Source: Bacteroidaceae bacterium (GTDB lineage Bacteria > Bacteroidota > Bacteroidia > Bacteroidales > Bacteroidaceae). From it: a DNA stretch of 64,000 nt. The stretch's first letter is position 1, and the number at the start of each line of letters is the position of its first letter. The stretch lies in the NCBI GenBank assembly GCA_017427185.1, contig JAFRTJ010000047.1, positions 25,072-89,071 on the forward strand. The letters run 5' to 3'. The translations under genes and the position numbers were made by a program. Below are positions 7,436 through 19,759 of the stretch, one piece after another. The notes beneath the pieces were generated by a model that searched no databases, was not told the DNA's origin, and worked only from the letters and a program-made list of their open reading frames with translations.

Positions 7436-9607
7436 ATGAGTGACATAAACCTGACTGAGCAGCTTAAAAAGTACTTTGGTTACGATACTTTCAAAGGAGA
7501 CCAGGAAGCAGTTATCCGCAACATGCTTGCTGGGCGTGATACCTTTGTGCTGATGCCTACAGGTGGAGGGAAGTCACTCTGTTATCAGTTGCCGGCACTT
7601 TTAATGGAAGGTACGGCTATCGTTATTTCTCCATTGATTGCCTTGATGAAGAATCAAGTGGATGCCATACGTCAGGTCAGTGAAGATGATGGCATTGCCC
7701 ACTTTATGAATTCCTCGTTGACAAAGGGCCAGATAGATGAGGTGAAGGCTGATATCCAAAAAGGACATACCAAGTTGCTTTACGTGGCTCCAGAGAGTTT
7801 GACAAAAGATGAGAATGTGGAATTCTTGAATCATGTCAAAATCAGTTTCTATGCGGTTGATGAGGCTCATTGTATAAGCGAATGGGGTCATGATTTCCGT
7901 CCGGAATATCGTCGCATTCGTCCCATTATTAACCAGATAGGCAGAGCACCCGTGATAGCTTTGACAGCTACGGCTACCGACAAGGTTCGCACGGATATTA
8001 AGAAGAACCTTGGCATGCCAGATGCCGATGAATTCAAAAGCAGCTTCAACCGTCCTAATCTCTATTACGAGATTCGTCCAAAGACAAAGGATGTGGATAA
8101 GGATATTATCAAGTTCATCAAGCAGCATCCGGGCAAGAGTGGAATTATCTATTGCCTTAGTCGAAAGAAGGTGGAGGAACTGGCAGAAGTGCTGCGAGCC
8201 AATGAAATCAGTGCCCGAGCTTACCATGCCGGTATGGATAGCCCTACTCGTAATGAGACGCAGGATGACTTTGTGATGGATCGCATAGACGTGATTGTTG
8301 CCACAATTGCTTTTGGAATGGGTATCGACAAGCCAGATGTGCGTTTCGTCATTCATTACGATATTCCCAAAAGTTTGGAAGGATATTATCAGGAGACAGG
8401 TCGTGCAGGACGTGATGGAGGTGAAGGTATCTGTTTGACATTCTATTCTCCCAAGGATCTTCAGAAATTGGAGAAATTCATGGAAGGGAAACCTTTGGCC
8501 GAACAGGAGATTGGACGTCAATTGTTGTCGGAAACGGCTTCCTATGCTGAGTCCAGTGTCTGCCGCCGAAAGATACTTCTTCACTATTTCGGAGAGGAAT
8601 ACCCAGAGGACAATTGCCATAATTGCGACAACTGCTTGCATCCCAAGATGAAAGTTGAGGCTAAGGACTCCCTGATGAAGGCTCTGGAAGTTGTGGATGC
8701 TGTGAAGGAAAACTTCAAGATTGACTATATCATTGATGTCTTGACAGGTCGGGAATCAGAGGAAATCATTGCTCACCGACACGATGATCTTTCTTGTTTC
8801 GGTTGCGGAGATGATCATGAGGCCATATATTGGAATGCAGTCCTTCGTCAGGCTCAGATAGAGAAATATCTGATGAAAGAAGTCGAGAACTATGGCTTGT
8901 TGAGGATTACCGAGAAAGGTCGTCAGTTCATGAAGGATCCCGTCTCCTTCGAGATTAGCGAAGACAATGAGTTTGACGAGTACGAAGAGCCTGTTAGCGC
9001 AGGTCCTGCAGCCTTGGATGACACGCTGTTGTCCATGCTCCGTGATTTGCGTAAAAAGACATCAGAGCGATTGGACTTGCCTCCTTATGTCATCTTCCAA
9101 GACATTTCTCTGACAGAAATGGCCACTGTTTATCCTCGCACAGAGGAGGAGTTGGCTTGCATTACAGGAGTAGGTCAAGGAAAGGCAAAACGGTATGGCG
9201 CAGAATTCTGTCAGTTGATTTCGCGTTATTGTGAGGAGAATGAAATCGAGTGTGTTGAGGATGTACGGGTCAAGACGGTCCCCAACAAGAGCAAGAACAA
9301 AGTAAGTATTATTCAGGGCATTGACCGCAAGGTGGCACTCGACGATTTGGCAAGAGCCAAAGGAATCGAGTTCGACGAGTTGCTCGATGAGATAGAAGCC
9401 ATCGTGTATAGTGGAACCAAGTTGAACATTGATTATTACATCGAGGAAGTGATGGATGAGGACCATATGCTCGATATCTATGACTACTTCCACGATGAGT
9501 CAGAAACCGATGATTTGGACGAGGCTCTCGACGAGTTGGGCGACGAGTATAGCGAGGATGAAGTGCGTTTGGTTCGCATCAAGTTCCTCTCAGAATTGGC
9601 TAATTAA
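7436..9607 (+). CDS. recQ: ATP-dependent DNA helicase RecQ
   Basis: A 723-residue superfamily 2 helicase. Walker A is PTGGGKSLCYQLPA, motif II is DEAH in AVDEAHCISEWGHDFR (the aromatic-rich RecQ loop), and motif VI contains QETGRAGRDG. A zinc cluster (CRRKILLHYFGE...CHNCDNC), a winged-helix region and an HRDC-like segment (LPPYVIFQDISLTEMA, about residues 540-620) follow. The C-terminus carries an additional roughly 90-residue acidic region rich in Asp and Glu. It unwinds recombination intermediates and stalled forks. Start chosen from the promoter at 7375-7407. Confidence 0.95.
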   Translation: MSDINLTEQLKKYFGYDTFKGDQEAVIRNMLAGRDTFVLMPTGGGKSLCYQLPALLMEGTAIVISPLIALMKNQVDAIRQVSEDDGIAHFMNSSLTKGQIDEVKADIQKGHTKLLYVAPESLTKDENVEFLNHVKISFYAVDEAHCISEWGHDFRPEYRRIRPIINQIGRAPVIALTATATDKVRTDIKKNLGMPDADEFKSSFNRPNLYYEIRPKTKDVDKDIIKFIKQHPGKSGIIYCLSRKKVEELAEVLRANEISARAYHAGMDSPTRNETQDDFVMDRIDVIVATIAFGMGIDKPDVRFVIHYDIPKSLEGYYQETGRAGRDGGEGICLTFYSPKDLQKLEKFMEGKPLAEQEIGRQLLSETASYAESSVCRRKILLHYFGEEYPEDNCHNCDNCLHPKMKVEAKDSLMKALEVVDAVKENFKIDYIIDVLTGRESEEIIAHRHDDLSCFGCGDDHEAIYWNAVLRQAQIEKYLMKEVENYGLLRITEKGRQFMKDPVSFEISEDNEFDEYEEPVSAGPAALDDTLLSMLRDLRKKTSERLDLPPYVIFQDISLTEMATVYPRTEEELACITGVGQGKAKRYGAEFCQLISRYCEENEIECVEDVRVKTVPNKSKNKVSIIQGIDRKVALDDLARAKGIEFDELLDEIEAIVYSGTKLNIDYYIEEVMDEDHMLDIYDYFHDESETDDLDEALDELGDEYSEDEVRLVRIKFLSELAN

Positions 9608-9624
9608 GAAAAATTGGCACTTAA

Positions 9625-11160
<1,536 letters not shown>

Positions 11161-11240
11161 AGAATCTCTCTGAGAAAGAGTCTCCGGTTCTGGGTTCCAA
11201 AAGAAAAGATTAAGGAAAAAAGATAATAATTCACAAATCG

Positions 11241-12677
11241 ATGAATCATAACAAGAAGTTTTTGTCTGCCGTAGGATTGCTCCTGCTTTCCACCTTTGGA
11301 ATGGCTCAGGATGCAGATCCTATCGTAATGCATATCAATGGTAGTCCTGTACCTCGTAGCGAGTTTGAATACAACTACAACAAGAATAATTCGGACGGAG
11401 TTGTTGATAAGAAGTCTGTCAAGGAGTACACGGAACTGTTTGTCAACTACAAGCTGAAAGTATTGGCAGCGATGGATGCCAAGTATGACACTTTAACCAG
11501 TTTCAACGAAGAGTTTCGCACCTATCGGGATCAGCAGATTCGTCCCATGCTGGTTCCTGAGACTCAAATGGAGAATGAGTGCCTGAAGTATTACCAGAAA
11601 ATGCAGGAGAGCCTGAATGGTCACGATTTGATTCAGCCAGCCCATATCTTCCTTCGCGTCCAGCAGTCGGCTTCCGTCGAAGAACAGAATAAGGCAAAAG
11701 AGCGTATTGATTCTGCCTACAATGCCTTGAAGGGTGGGGCAGACTTTGCTGCATTGGCCAAAGAAATCTCTCAGGATCCTCAGTCAGCTGTTCGTGGCGG
11801 TACGCTTCCCTGGTTGGGACCCAATCAGACGGTGAAGGAGTTCGAAGACGTGGCTTATGGGCTTCAGAAGGGCGAGATGAGTGAGCCTTTCCTTTCCCCC
11901 GTAGGGTATCATATTGTGAAGATGCTGGATCGCAAGCCACTTGAGAGCTACGCTGAGTTGCAGCCGAATATCCTCAAATTCCTTGAGAGTCAGGGCATGA
12001 AGGATCGTTTGGCTACCCAGTTGCTTGACAGCATCTCCCAGAAGTCTGACCCTCAGAAAAGTGTGGAGGAGATTCTTGATGAAGAGACAGAGCGCCTTTG
12101 CCAGCAGGATGAGGAGTTGAAATATCTCATCCAGGAATATCACGATGGCTTGTTGCTTTTTGAAATCTGCAATCGTGAAGTGTGGGAGCCTGCCAGCAAG
12201 GACACGCTTGGCCTGAAGAATTATTTCAATGAGCATAAGCAGCAATATGCTTGGAGCGAGCCTCATTTCAATGGCATGATTTACTATTGCCGTGAGAAAG
12301 CCGACGTGAAGGCTGTCAAGAAGGCACTCAAGAAGGTTCCTGAGGAGAAGTGGACATCTACTGTACGCGAGCAGTTCAACAAGGATAGTGTGATGGTTCG
12401 TATGGAGAAGCGTGTCTTCAAGCAGGGCGACAATGTCAATGTTGATGCGTTGGCTCTGAAGGTGAAAGATGCTAAAACAGTGGAAAACAAGGACTTCCCT
12501 TATATGGGCGTCTTGGGGGAGAAACTGAAGAAAGGTCCCAAGAAGTGGACAGACGTGAGCAGCCAGGTCGTTACGGATTATCAGCGCAAGAAAGAGGATG
12601 AATTCGTGGCTGAGCTGCGCAAGAAATATACCGTAGATATTCATCAGGATGTGCTTGATACGGTAAACAATCATTAG
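11241..12677 (+). CDS. Periplasmic peptidyl-prolyl isomerase (parvulin/PpiC type)
   Basis: A 478-residue secreted protein with a signal peptide ending at GMAQ. One parvulin domain is visible at about residues 125-235 (AHIFLRVQ, DFAALAKEISQDP, GGTLPWLG, YGLQKGEMSEPF, GYHIVKMLDRK). The flanking helical regions resemble SurA and PpiD chaperone parts. It starts a run of tightly spaced genes (9 bp to the next) ending with mutL, suggesting a role in outer membrane protein assembly together with the SurA-like and OstA-like products. Precise name (PpiC, PpiD or SurA) is uncertain. Confidence 0.85.
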   Translation: MNHNKKFLSAVGLLLLSTFGMAQDADPIVMHINGSPVPRSEFEYNYNKNNSDGVVDKKSVKEYTELFVNYKLKVLAAMDAKYDTLTSFNEEFRTYRDQQIRPMLVPETQMENECLKYYQKMQESLNGHDLIQPAHIFLRVQQSASVEEQNKAKERIDSAYNALKGGADFAALAKEISQDPQSAVRGGTLPWLGPNQTVKEFEDVAYGLQKGEMSEPFLSPVGYHIVKMLDRKPLESYAELQPNILKFLESQGMKDRLATQLLDSISQKSDPQKSVEEILDEETERLCQQDEELKYLIQEYHDGLLLFEICNREVWEPASKDTLGLKNYFNEHKQQYAWSEPHFNGMIYYCREKADVKAVKKALKKVPEEKWTSTVREQFNKDSVMVRMEKRVFKQGDNVNVDALALKVKDAKTVENKDFPYMGVLGEKLKKGPKKWTDVSSQVVTDYQRKKEDEFVAELRKKYTVDIHQDVLDTVNNH

Positions 12678-12686
12678 ACTTCAACT

Positions 12687-14060
12687 ATGATTTTTTGCAG
12701 GAAAAGTATTCTTTTGATAAGCGCCTTGCTTTTGACTCTCGCTTCTTTCGCACAGAAGAGTAATGTGATTGACGAGGTTGTTTGGGTAGTCGGTGATGAG
12801 GCCATTCTTCGCTCCGATGTGGAGAAGGTCCGCATGGAGTATGGCAATCAGGTCAAAGGCAACCCTTATTGTGTGATTCCAGAAGAATTGGCTGTGCAAA
12901 AACTCTTTCTCCATCAGGCTGTTATCGACAGTATCGAAGTGACGGATGCCGACGTGAACAATTATGTGGAGCAAGACATCAATCAGAAAGTGTTGTACGC
13001 TGGTTCCAAGGAGAAGCTCGAGGAATACATGCGTATGACGATGACTCAGATTCGGGAGGAACTCTTTGACATGTACAAGAATCAGCTTACTGTGCGTGAG
13101 GTTCGAAAGAGATTGACTTCCGATATCAAAGTGACTCCTGCTGAGGTACGCCGCTATTTCAAGGACCTTCCAGAGGACAGCCTTCCTTTGATTCCAACTC
13201 AGGTGGAGGTGCAGATCCTGGTGCAGCAACCCAAGATTCCTCAGGAAGAGATTGATCGCGTGAAAGACAAGTTGCGTGATTATACGGAACGCGTCAATAA
13301 TGGGACAACCTCCTTCAATGCTCTGGCGCGCCTCTATTCCGAGGATCCTGGCTCTGCCCGTCAAGGCGGCGAGATGGATTATATGGGGCGAGGTGAGTTG
13401 GATGCGGCCTTTGCCAACGTGGCTTTCGGCTTGACTGAGCCAGGCAAAGTCAGCAAGATTGTGCAAAGTGAGTTCGGTTATCATATCATTCAGCTGATCG
13501 ACAAGCGGGGAGATAAGGTGAAATGCCGCCACATCCTTTTGCGTCCTCAGGTGGCCGAAGAGGATATCAATGCTTGCCTGGCACGTCTCGACTCTATTGC
13601 CGACGATATCCGCACGGAGAAGTTCTCTTTCGAGGAAGGTGCTTCTGTCATCTCTGAGGACAAGGACACGCGCAACAATCATGGTATTCTTTCCAACGAG
13701 GTGGAGCAGGGCGATCACATGGAGCACACTACCCGTTTCGAGATGGGGCAGCTGTCTGCCATTTATCCTGAGTTGGCTCGTGTGGTTGATGGATTGGAAA
13801 TCGGCGAAATCTCAAAACCTTTCTCGATGGTGAACAAGAAGGGTGCAACGGTGTGTGCCATCGCTAAACTGAAAAGCCGCATCAAGTCCCATCGTGCCAG
13901 CATGAGTGAGGATTTCCAGATCTTGAGAAACATTGTGAAGCAGAAGCGTAGTGACGAGCTCATCGAGGATTGGATAAAGGAGAAACAACAGAACACATAC
14001 GTTCGCATTAACGAGGATTGGCGTGATTGTGAATTCCGCTATCCAGGTTGGGTTAAGTGA
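12687..14060 (+). CDS. SurA-like periplasmic chaperone/peptidyl-prolyl isomerase
   Basis: A 457-residue protein with a signal peptide (ends near SFAQ), a SurA N-terminal helical domain beginning VIDEVVWVVGDEAILRSDVE (about residues 26-45), a parvulin domain at about residues 170-275 (LYSEDPGSARQGGEMDYMGR, GYHIIQLIDKR) and a second, less regular one beginning KCRHILLRP at about 276. This layout is that of SurA, which carries barrel proteins across the periplasm. It follows the preceding isomerase gene by 9 bp and its stop overlaps the next start by one base (TGATG). Confidence 0.88.
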   Translation: MIFCRKSILLISALLLTLASFAQKSNVIDEVVWVVGDEAILRSDVEKVRMEYGNQVKGNPYCVIPEELAVQKLFLHQAVIDSIEVTDADVNNYVEQDINQKVLYAGSKEKLEEYMRMTMTQIREELFDMYKNQLTVREVRKRLTSDIKVTPAEVRRYFKDLPEDSLPLIPTQVEVQILVQQPKIPQEEIDRVKDKLRDYTERVNNGTTSFNALARLYSEDPGSARQGGEMDYMGRGELDAAFANVAFGLTEPGKVSKIVQSEFGYHIIQLIDKRGDKVKCRHILLRPQVAEEDINACLARLDSIADDIRTEKFSFEEGASVISEDKDTRNNHGILSNEVEQGDHMEHTTRFEMGQLSAIYPELARVVDGLEIGEISKPFSMVNKKGATVCAIAKLKSRIKSHRASMSEDFQILRNIVKQKRSDELIEDWIKEKQQNTYVRINEDWRDCEFRYPGWVK

Positions 14061-15853
14061 TGAATCGCAGATTCCTGGGTATATGTCTCCTAGCCTTGTT
14101 TGGTTTGTATGTCGTGTTTGCTATGCCGCCAGCCAAGCAACGGAAATCTTCCCCCAGACGGCCGTCTGACAGCAGGGTTCACCTGCTTCATGCCGACAAG
14201 CTTTATTTCGACCAGTATGTCAACAGCGCGGCCCAGTTTCTGGTAGGCAACGTCAAGTTCCAGCACGAAGGAACCTTGATGTATTGCGACAGCGCTCTTT
14301 TCTACGAATCCACGAATTCGTTTGATGCTTTCGGCAATGTGCGCATGTTGCAGGGCGATACGCTTTCCCTGACGGGCGACGTGCTTTACTATAACGGTTT
14401 GGATCAGTTGGCCCGTGTGCGTCACAATGTGGTTCTGAAGCATCTCAAAACGGAGCTTTACACGGATAGCCTCGACTACGACCGCCTCTACAATCTGGGA
14501 TATTTCTTCGAAGGAGGCAAACTGCTCGATCAAGGGAACCAGTTGACCAGCGATTGGGGAGAGTACAACCCAGCTACCCGCGAGGCCGTCTTCAACTACA
14601 ATGTTAAGTTGCTTAATCCAGCTCCCCCTGCTGAAACCAAGACCACTCTTGTCTCTGATACGTTGCATTACAACACGCAATCTGGAGTCGCTCGTATCTT
14701 TGGCCCCTCTAATATAGAACACGGTGAGAGCCATATCTATTCGGAATCCGGTTACTACGACACCCAAACCGATAATTCCTATCTCCTGGATCGCAGCATC
14801 CTCTCCGACAATGGGAAGAAGTTGGTTGGCGACAGTGTCGTGTGGGATGGTGAGTTGAAGGTGGGGAAGGCTTTTGGGAACGCAGAGTTCGTGGATGTGG
14901 TCAACAAGAACATGTTTTCCGGCAATTATGCCTATTATGATGATGCGAACGGGTATGCCGAGGCTGCCGATAGCGCCGTGCTGATGGATTTCTCCCAAGG
15001 TCCTGACACGATGTATGTCCACGCGGATTCCTTCAAGGTCTACACCTATTTCATCGACACCGACAGCATGTATCGCACCATGCATGGCATTCGTCACGTG
15101 CGGGCGTATCGGTCGGATCTTCAGGCGGTATGCGATTCTCTGGTTTACAACAGCAAGGATTCGTGTATGGTGATGTACTACGATCCCATCCTTTGGCAGG
15201 TGGGACAGCAGTTGGTGGGCGAGGAGATACGCGCTTTCCTCAACGACAGTACGGTGGACAGCGTCCAGGTGTTGCGTCAGGCTCTTTCGGTGGAGCGCAT
15301 CGACAGCGTTCACTACAATCAGGCGACAGGCAATGAGATGCATTCCTATTTCCGCGACGGGGAGATCTATCTGACCACGTTGGACGGGAACGTGCTTGTC
15401 AAGTATTATCCTTTCGATGACGACAGCCTGATGATAGGCATGAATCATGTGGAAACGACTGAGCTTAAGCTATATATGGACAACCGTAAGGTGCAGAAAA
15501 TATGGATGCCGGAAGCCACTGGAACCATCTATCCCATCCCTTTGATTCCGCCAGAGCAGCTCTATCTGGAGAACTTCGCATGGTTTGACTACATCCGCCC
15601 TTCTGACAAGGATGACATCTTCAATTGGCGGACCAAGAGGGCAGGAAGCGAGCTCAAGGAGAGTGTCCGCCGCGAGGCTCCCAAGCAGCGCCTGAACGAG
15701 ATTTCCAAGAAAAAGAAGAAGAAGGCTACCGCAGAGCCTGAGGATGACCAGCAGGACAAGCAACAGAGTGAGCAGGCTCTAGCTGAAGCGGCATCCGGGA
15801 ATGCAGAGCCTCAAGCCGAAAAGACTGAGAATGTTAAACAGAAAGAAAAATAG
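14060..15853 (+). CDS. OstA/LptA-like secreted protein
   Basis: A 597-residue protein with an N-terminal hydrophobic segment and a body of repeated beta strands of the OstA/LptA jelly-roll type (for example VGNVKFQHEGTLMYCDSALF, AFGNVRMLQGDTLSLTGDVL, ARIFGPSNIEHGESHIYSES). LptA forms the periplasmic bridge for lipopolysaccharide; Bacteroidota encode such long OstA-like proteins. The tail (about residues 545-597) is highly charged, rich in Lys, Glu and Gln. The upstream GTG at 14057 would overlap the previous stop by 4 bp, but ATG 14060 is preferred. Neighbours are SurA-like chaperones, which fits outer membrane biogenesis. Confidence 0.82.
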   Translation: MNRRFLGICLLALFGLYVVFAMPPAKQRKSSPRRPSDSRVHLLHADKLYFDQYVNSAAQFLVGNVKFQHEGTLMYCDSALFYESTNSFDAFGNVRMLQGDTLSLTGDVLYYNGLDQLARVRHNVVLKHLKTELYTDSLDYDRLYNLGYFFEGGKLLDQGNQLTSDWGEYNPATREAVFNYNVKLLNPAPPAETKTTLVSDTLHYNTQSGVARIFGPSNIEHGESHIYSESGYYDTQTDNSYLLDRSILSDNGKKLVGDSVVWDGELKVGKAFGNAEFVDVVNKNMFSGNYAYYDDANGYAEAADSAVLMDFSQGPDTMYVHADSFKVYTYFIDTDSMYRTMHGIRHVRAYRSDLQAVCDSLVYNSKDSCMVMYYDPILWQVGQQLVGEEIRAFLNDSTVDSVQVLRQALSVERIDSVHYNQATGNEMHSYFRDGEIYLTTLDGNVLVKYYPFDDDSLMIGMNHVETTELKLYMDNRKVQKIWMPEATGTIYPIPLIPPEQLYLENFAWFDYIRPSDKDDIFNWRTKRAGSELKESVRREAPKQRLNEISKKKKKKATAEPEDDQQDKQQSEQALAEAASGNAEPQAEKTENVKQKEK

Positions 15854-15859
15854 ACTACT

Positions 15860-16153
15860 ATGGGAATGTTTACCACCAGACAACCTCGCAAGTTCCGCAG
15901 GGTGAGCATCTATACGGATGAACGGCGGGACAAACTGGAGAAATTGGTCAACGATGTGAAACGCGAGAAGGGAGAATTGCCTCCTGAGCCTTACGATCCC
16001 ACGAAGTTCAAAGGGACTTTCAGCGAGTATACTCCCCGTGCCAAGCGGCATTCGCAGAAGGGAACACGTCTGTCTTGGCCCATTGCCATCGTTATCGTCA
16101 TCCTGCTTCTGATCGTTTGGCATTACCTGCTCACGGGCACCTTCAGATTCTGA
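15860..16153 (+). CDS. Small conserved membrane protein of unknown function
   Basis: A 97-residue protein: a basic, proline-containing soluble N-terminal part (RQPRKFRRVSIYTDERRDKL) and one transmembrane segment near the C-terminus (about residues 72-90, WPIAIVIVILLLIVWHYLL), predicted tail-anchored. It is packed 6 bp after the OstA-like gene and 21 bp before mutL, so it is probably cotranscribed. I recognise no functional motif. Confidence 0.75.
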   Translation: MGMFTTRQPRKFRRVSIYTDERRDKLEKLVNDVKREKGELPPEPYDPTKFKGTFSEYTPRAKRHSQKGTRLSWPIAIVIVILLLIVWHYLLTGTFRF

Positions 16154-16174
16154 GGATTCATAAAGCGTAACTGA

Positions 16175-18034
16175 ATGGATATCATACATCTTTTGCCTGA
16201 TAGCGTAGCCAACCAGATCGCTGCTGGAGAGGTTATCCAACGCCCTGCATCCGTCATCAAGGAACTGATGGAGAATGCCGTCGATGCTGGCGCTATGAAT
16301 GTGGACGTGCTTGTGGTGGATGCTGGCCGTACGTCCATCCAGGTGATAGATGATGGCAAGGGAATGAGCGAGACGGATGCCCGATTGGCTTTCGAGCGCC
16401 ACGCTACCTCCAAGATACTCAAGGCGGACGATCTTTTCAGCCTTCATACGATGGGTTTCCGTGGTGAGGCTCTCCCTTCGATCGCTGCCGTTGCCCAGGT
16501 TCGTCTGCTGACGCGCACCATCGACCACGAGTTGGGTACGGAGCTTTCCATCGAGGGCTCTCGTGTCGTGTCGCAGGAACCCTGCTCCTGTCCTGTGGGA
16601 GCCAATTTCGAGGTGCGGAATCTTTTTTTCAATGTGCCTGCCCGTAGGAAGTTCCTCAAATCCAATCAGACGGAACTCAACAACATCATCCAGGAGTTCG
16701 AGCGTATCGTGCTGGTCAACCCTTCCGTGTCCTTCACGCTGAGCCACAATGGAGTGCTTGTCACGAAATTGCCCACCAGCAGCTTGCGTCAGCGTATCAC
16801 CAATGTGTTTGGCAAGCGCATCAATGAGCAGCTGCTTTCCGTGGATGTGGAAACCAGCCTTGTGCATCTGTATGGGTACGTGGGGAAACCTGACTCTGCC
16901 CGAAAGAAGACGAGTTACCAGTATCTTTTCGTCAACGGGCGCTACATGCGTCATCCCTATTTCCACAAGGCGGTCATGGAGGCTTACGAGCAGCTCATCC
17001 CTGCAGGCGACCAGATTCCTTATTTCCTCTATTTCCAGGTGAATCCTGCCTGCATCGATGTCAACATTCATCCCACCAAGACGGAGATCAAGTTCGAGAA
17101 CGAGGCTGCCATCTGGCAGATAGTCATCGCAGCCATCCGCGAGGCGTTGGGACGCTTCAATGCGGTGCCCACCATTGATTTCGATGTCGAGGGAAGGCCT
17201 GAGATTCCTGCTTTCGACAGGCAGCCGGCTTTCTCTGGCACTTCGGCTCCTCGCGTCGAGGTGGACACTTCCTTCAATCCCTTTACCCGCAATGCCGAGT
17301 CAGGTTCCTACAACCGCGCTCCTGTGGATTGGGACAAGCTCTATGCCGGAGTCTCGAAGGCCGGGCAAGGGGTGGGGCAGGACGCTGAGGAGGCGGATGA
17401 GTTCCTTAAGGTTGCTCCCCAGCCTTCCCACCAGGACCTTTACGAAGGGCAGATTGACCAGAAGATAGAGACCAGTGGCGAGTATTTCCAGCTGAAGGGA
17501 CAGTATATCCTGGCAAGTGCCGTATCGGGCATCATGGTCATTGAGCAGCATCGTGCCCACATGCGCGTCCTCTACGACCGTTATCGCTCGCAGATGGAGG
17601 GCAAGCCTGTGTCCTGCCAGGGCCTCCTTTTCCCTGAAGTGCTTCAGTTCAGCATCGCGGACGCCATGTTGCTCGAGGAGATGACCGACGAGCTGCATGC
17701 GCTGGGCTTCGATGTCACTCCTTTGGGGCAAGGCAGCTTCTCGCTCAACGGCGTTCCGATGGGGTTGGACGGATTGGACCCCAGGCAGGTGCTTTCCAAC
17801 ATGGTGGAGTCTGCCAAGGAGACACCCTCAGGCATCGAGAACGAAATCCAGCACCGACTGGCACTCACGTTGGCGCGCAGCACCAGCATCCCCGTGGGGC
17901 AGGTGCTTTCCCAGCAGGAGATGTCGGACCTCCTGCAGTCGCTCTTCGCCTGCCAGGAGTCTGTCTACGGGCCCGACGGCAAGACCATCATCGCCGTCCT
18001 GAAGCAGGACGTGCTCGACAAACTCTTCAGTTGA
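16175..18034 (+). CDS. mutL: DNA mismatch repair protein MutL
   Basis: A 619-residue protein with a GHKL ATPase N-terminus: ENAVDAGA (motif I), DDGKGM (motif II) and GFRGEALPSI (motif III), then the transducer domain and a linker of about 100 residues. The C-terminal dimerisation domain begins near residue 430. The canonical endonuclease motif DQHAxxExxxxE is replaced by EQHRAHMRVLYDRY, and I see no C-terminal CPHGRP-like motif, so nicking activity is doubtful. It links MutS recognition to strand removal. Confidence 0.95.
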   Translation: MDIIHLLPDSVANQIAAGEVIQRPASVIKELMENAVDAGAMNVDVLVVDAGRTSIQVIDDGKGMSETDARLAFERHATSKILKADDLFSLHTMGFRGEALPSIAAVAQVRLLTRTIDHELGTELSIEGSRVVSQEPCSCPVGANFEVRNLFFNVPARRKFLKSNQTELNNIIQEFERIVLVNPSVSFTLSHNGVLVTKLPTSSLRQRITNVFGKRINEQLLSVDVETSLVHLYGYVGKPDSARKKTSYQYLFVNGRYMRHPYFHKAVMEAYEQLIPAGDQIPYFLYFQVNPACIDVNIHPTKTEIKFENEAAIWQIVIAAIREALGRFNAVPTIDFDVEGRPEIPAFDRQPAFSGTSAPRVEVDTSFNPFTRNAESGSYNRAPVDWDKLYAGVSKAGQGVGQDAEEADEFLKVAPQPSHQDLYEGQIDQKIETSGEYFQLKGQYILASAVSGIMVIEQHRAHMRVLYDRYRSQMEGKPVSCQGLLFPEVLQFSIADAMLLEEMTDELHALGFDVTPLGQGSFSLNGVPMGLDGLDPRQVLSNMVESAKETPSGIENEIQHRLALTLARSTSIPVGQVLSQQEMSDLLQSLFACQESVYGPDGKTIIAVLKQDVLDKLFS

Positions 18035-18068
18035 CATACATTCATCAGACACATAAAAAAACGAATAG

Positions 18069-19175
<1,107 letters not shown>

Positions 19176-19199
19176 TTTGACAAATTTCTGCAGAAAAAT

Positions 19200-19230
19200 T
19201 TTGCCTTTCCGAGGAATTGTTGTACCTTTG
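19200..19230 (+). promoter_or_regulatory. tRNA-Val promoter (TTTG-N19-TACCTTTG)
   Basis: TTTG at 19200-19203 and TACCTTTG at 19223-19230 with 19 bp between; the tRNA begins 32 bp after the -7 box. Confidence 0.75.
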
Positions 19231-19262
19231 CACCGCAATTCAGCGGAATGGCACCCTTTTAG

Positions 19263-19337
19263 GGGCGTTTAGCTCAGCTGGTTCAGAGCATCTGCCTTAC
19301 AAGCAGAGGGTCGGCGGTTCGAATCCGTCAACGCCCA
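19263..19337 (+). tRNA. tRNA-Val (anticodon TAC)
   Basis: Acceptor stem GGGCGTT pairs with AACGCCC, D arm GCTC...GAGC, anticodon arm TCTGC-CTTACAA-GCAGA with anticodon TAC, and T arm GGCGG-TTCGAAT-CCGTC. The discriminator base is A and the 3' CCA is not encoded (next bases CAT), as is common in Bacteroidota. It has a strong promoter of its own. Confidence 0.95.
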
Positions 19338-19610
19338 CATTCTTTTTCATAGATTTTTTAGAGTTAGTGTTTCTTTTGAAGTCGGTACCTGTTTGATTAT
19401 GGTAACGGCTTTTTTTATTTCCTCTTCCTTCAACACGTTCTTCCCCCTGCCTCATCGTGTTCTTTTGTCAAGATTAACGTGTTCTTTCCGCCCTTTCTAC
19501 TCGTCAAAAAATTCCGATTTCATCGAGGCGACTTTTCCAAAAACGCCCATTTCATCGAGGTTTTGCACATTTTGCCTAATGTAAAGATTTTTTGTTTAAG
19601 TAGTTTTGCG

Positions 19611-19646
19611 ACGATGACGATAACGATGACGATAACGATAACGATG
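19611..19646 (+). repeat. 6-bp tandem repeat, six copies
   Basis: Units ACGATG and ACGATA alternate six times in a stretch without an evident gene. The 270 bp between the tRNA and this repeat hold no supported feature apart from AACACGTT/AACGTG-like words near 19434 and 19478. Confidence 0.8.
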
Positions 19647-19662
19647 ACCGAATGTTGTTTCC

Positions 19663-19707
19663 GATTACTCGGATTACTCGGATAACTCGGATAACTCAGA
19701 ATTCTCA
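19663..19707 (+). repeat. 9-bp tandem repeat, five copies
   Basis: GATTACTCG, GATTACTCG, GATAACTCG, GATAACTCA, GAATTCTCA: five imperfect units, degenerating towards the right. Confidence 0.85.
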
Positions 19708-19759
19708 GCTAACCTCTAACCCGCTAACCTCTAACCCGCTAACCTCTAACCCGCTAACC
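19708..19759 (+). repeat. 15-bp tandem repeat, 3.5 copies
   Basis: GCTAACCTCTAACCC occurs three times exactly, then GCTAACC. The repeat ends where the truncated carboxypeptidase reading frame begins. Confidence 0.9.

Noticed and set aside
14090..15448. 452-codon minus-strand frame opposite the OstA-like gene
   Set aside because: Shadow of a high-GC-bias coding strand; the plus-strand protein has repeated OstA strands and operon context.
19611..19759. CRISPR-like repeats
   Set aside because: Units are contiguous with no spacers and have different lengths; they are simple tandem repeats, and no cas genes are present.
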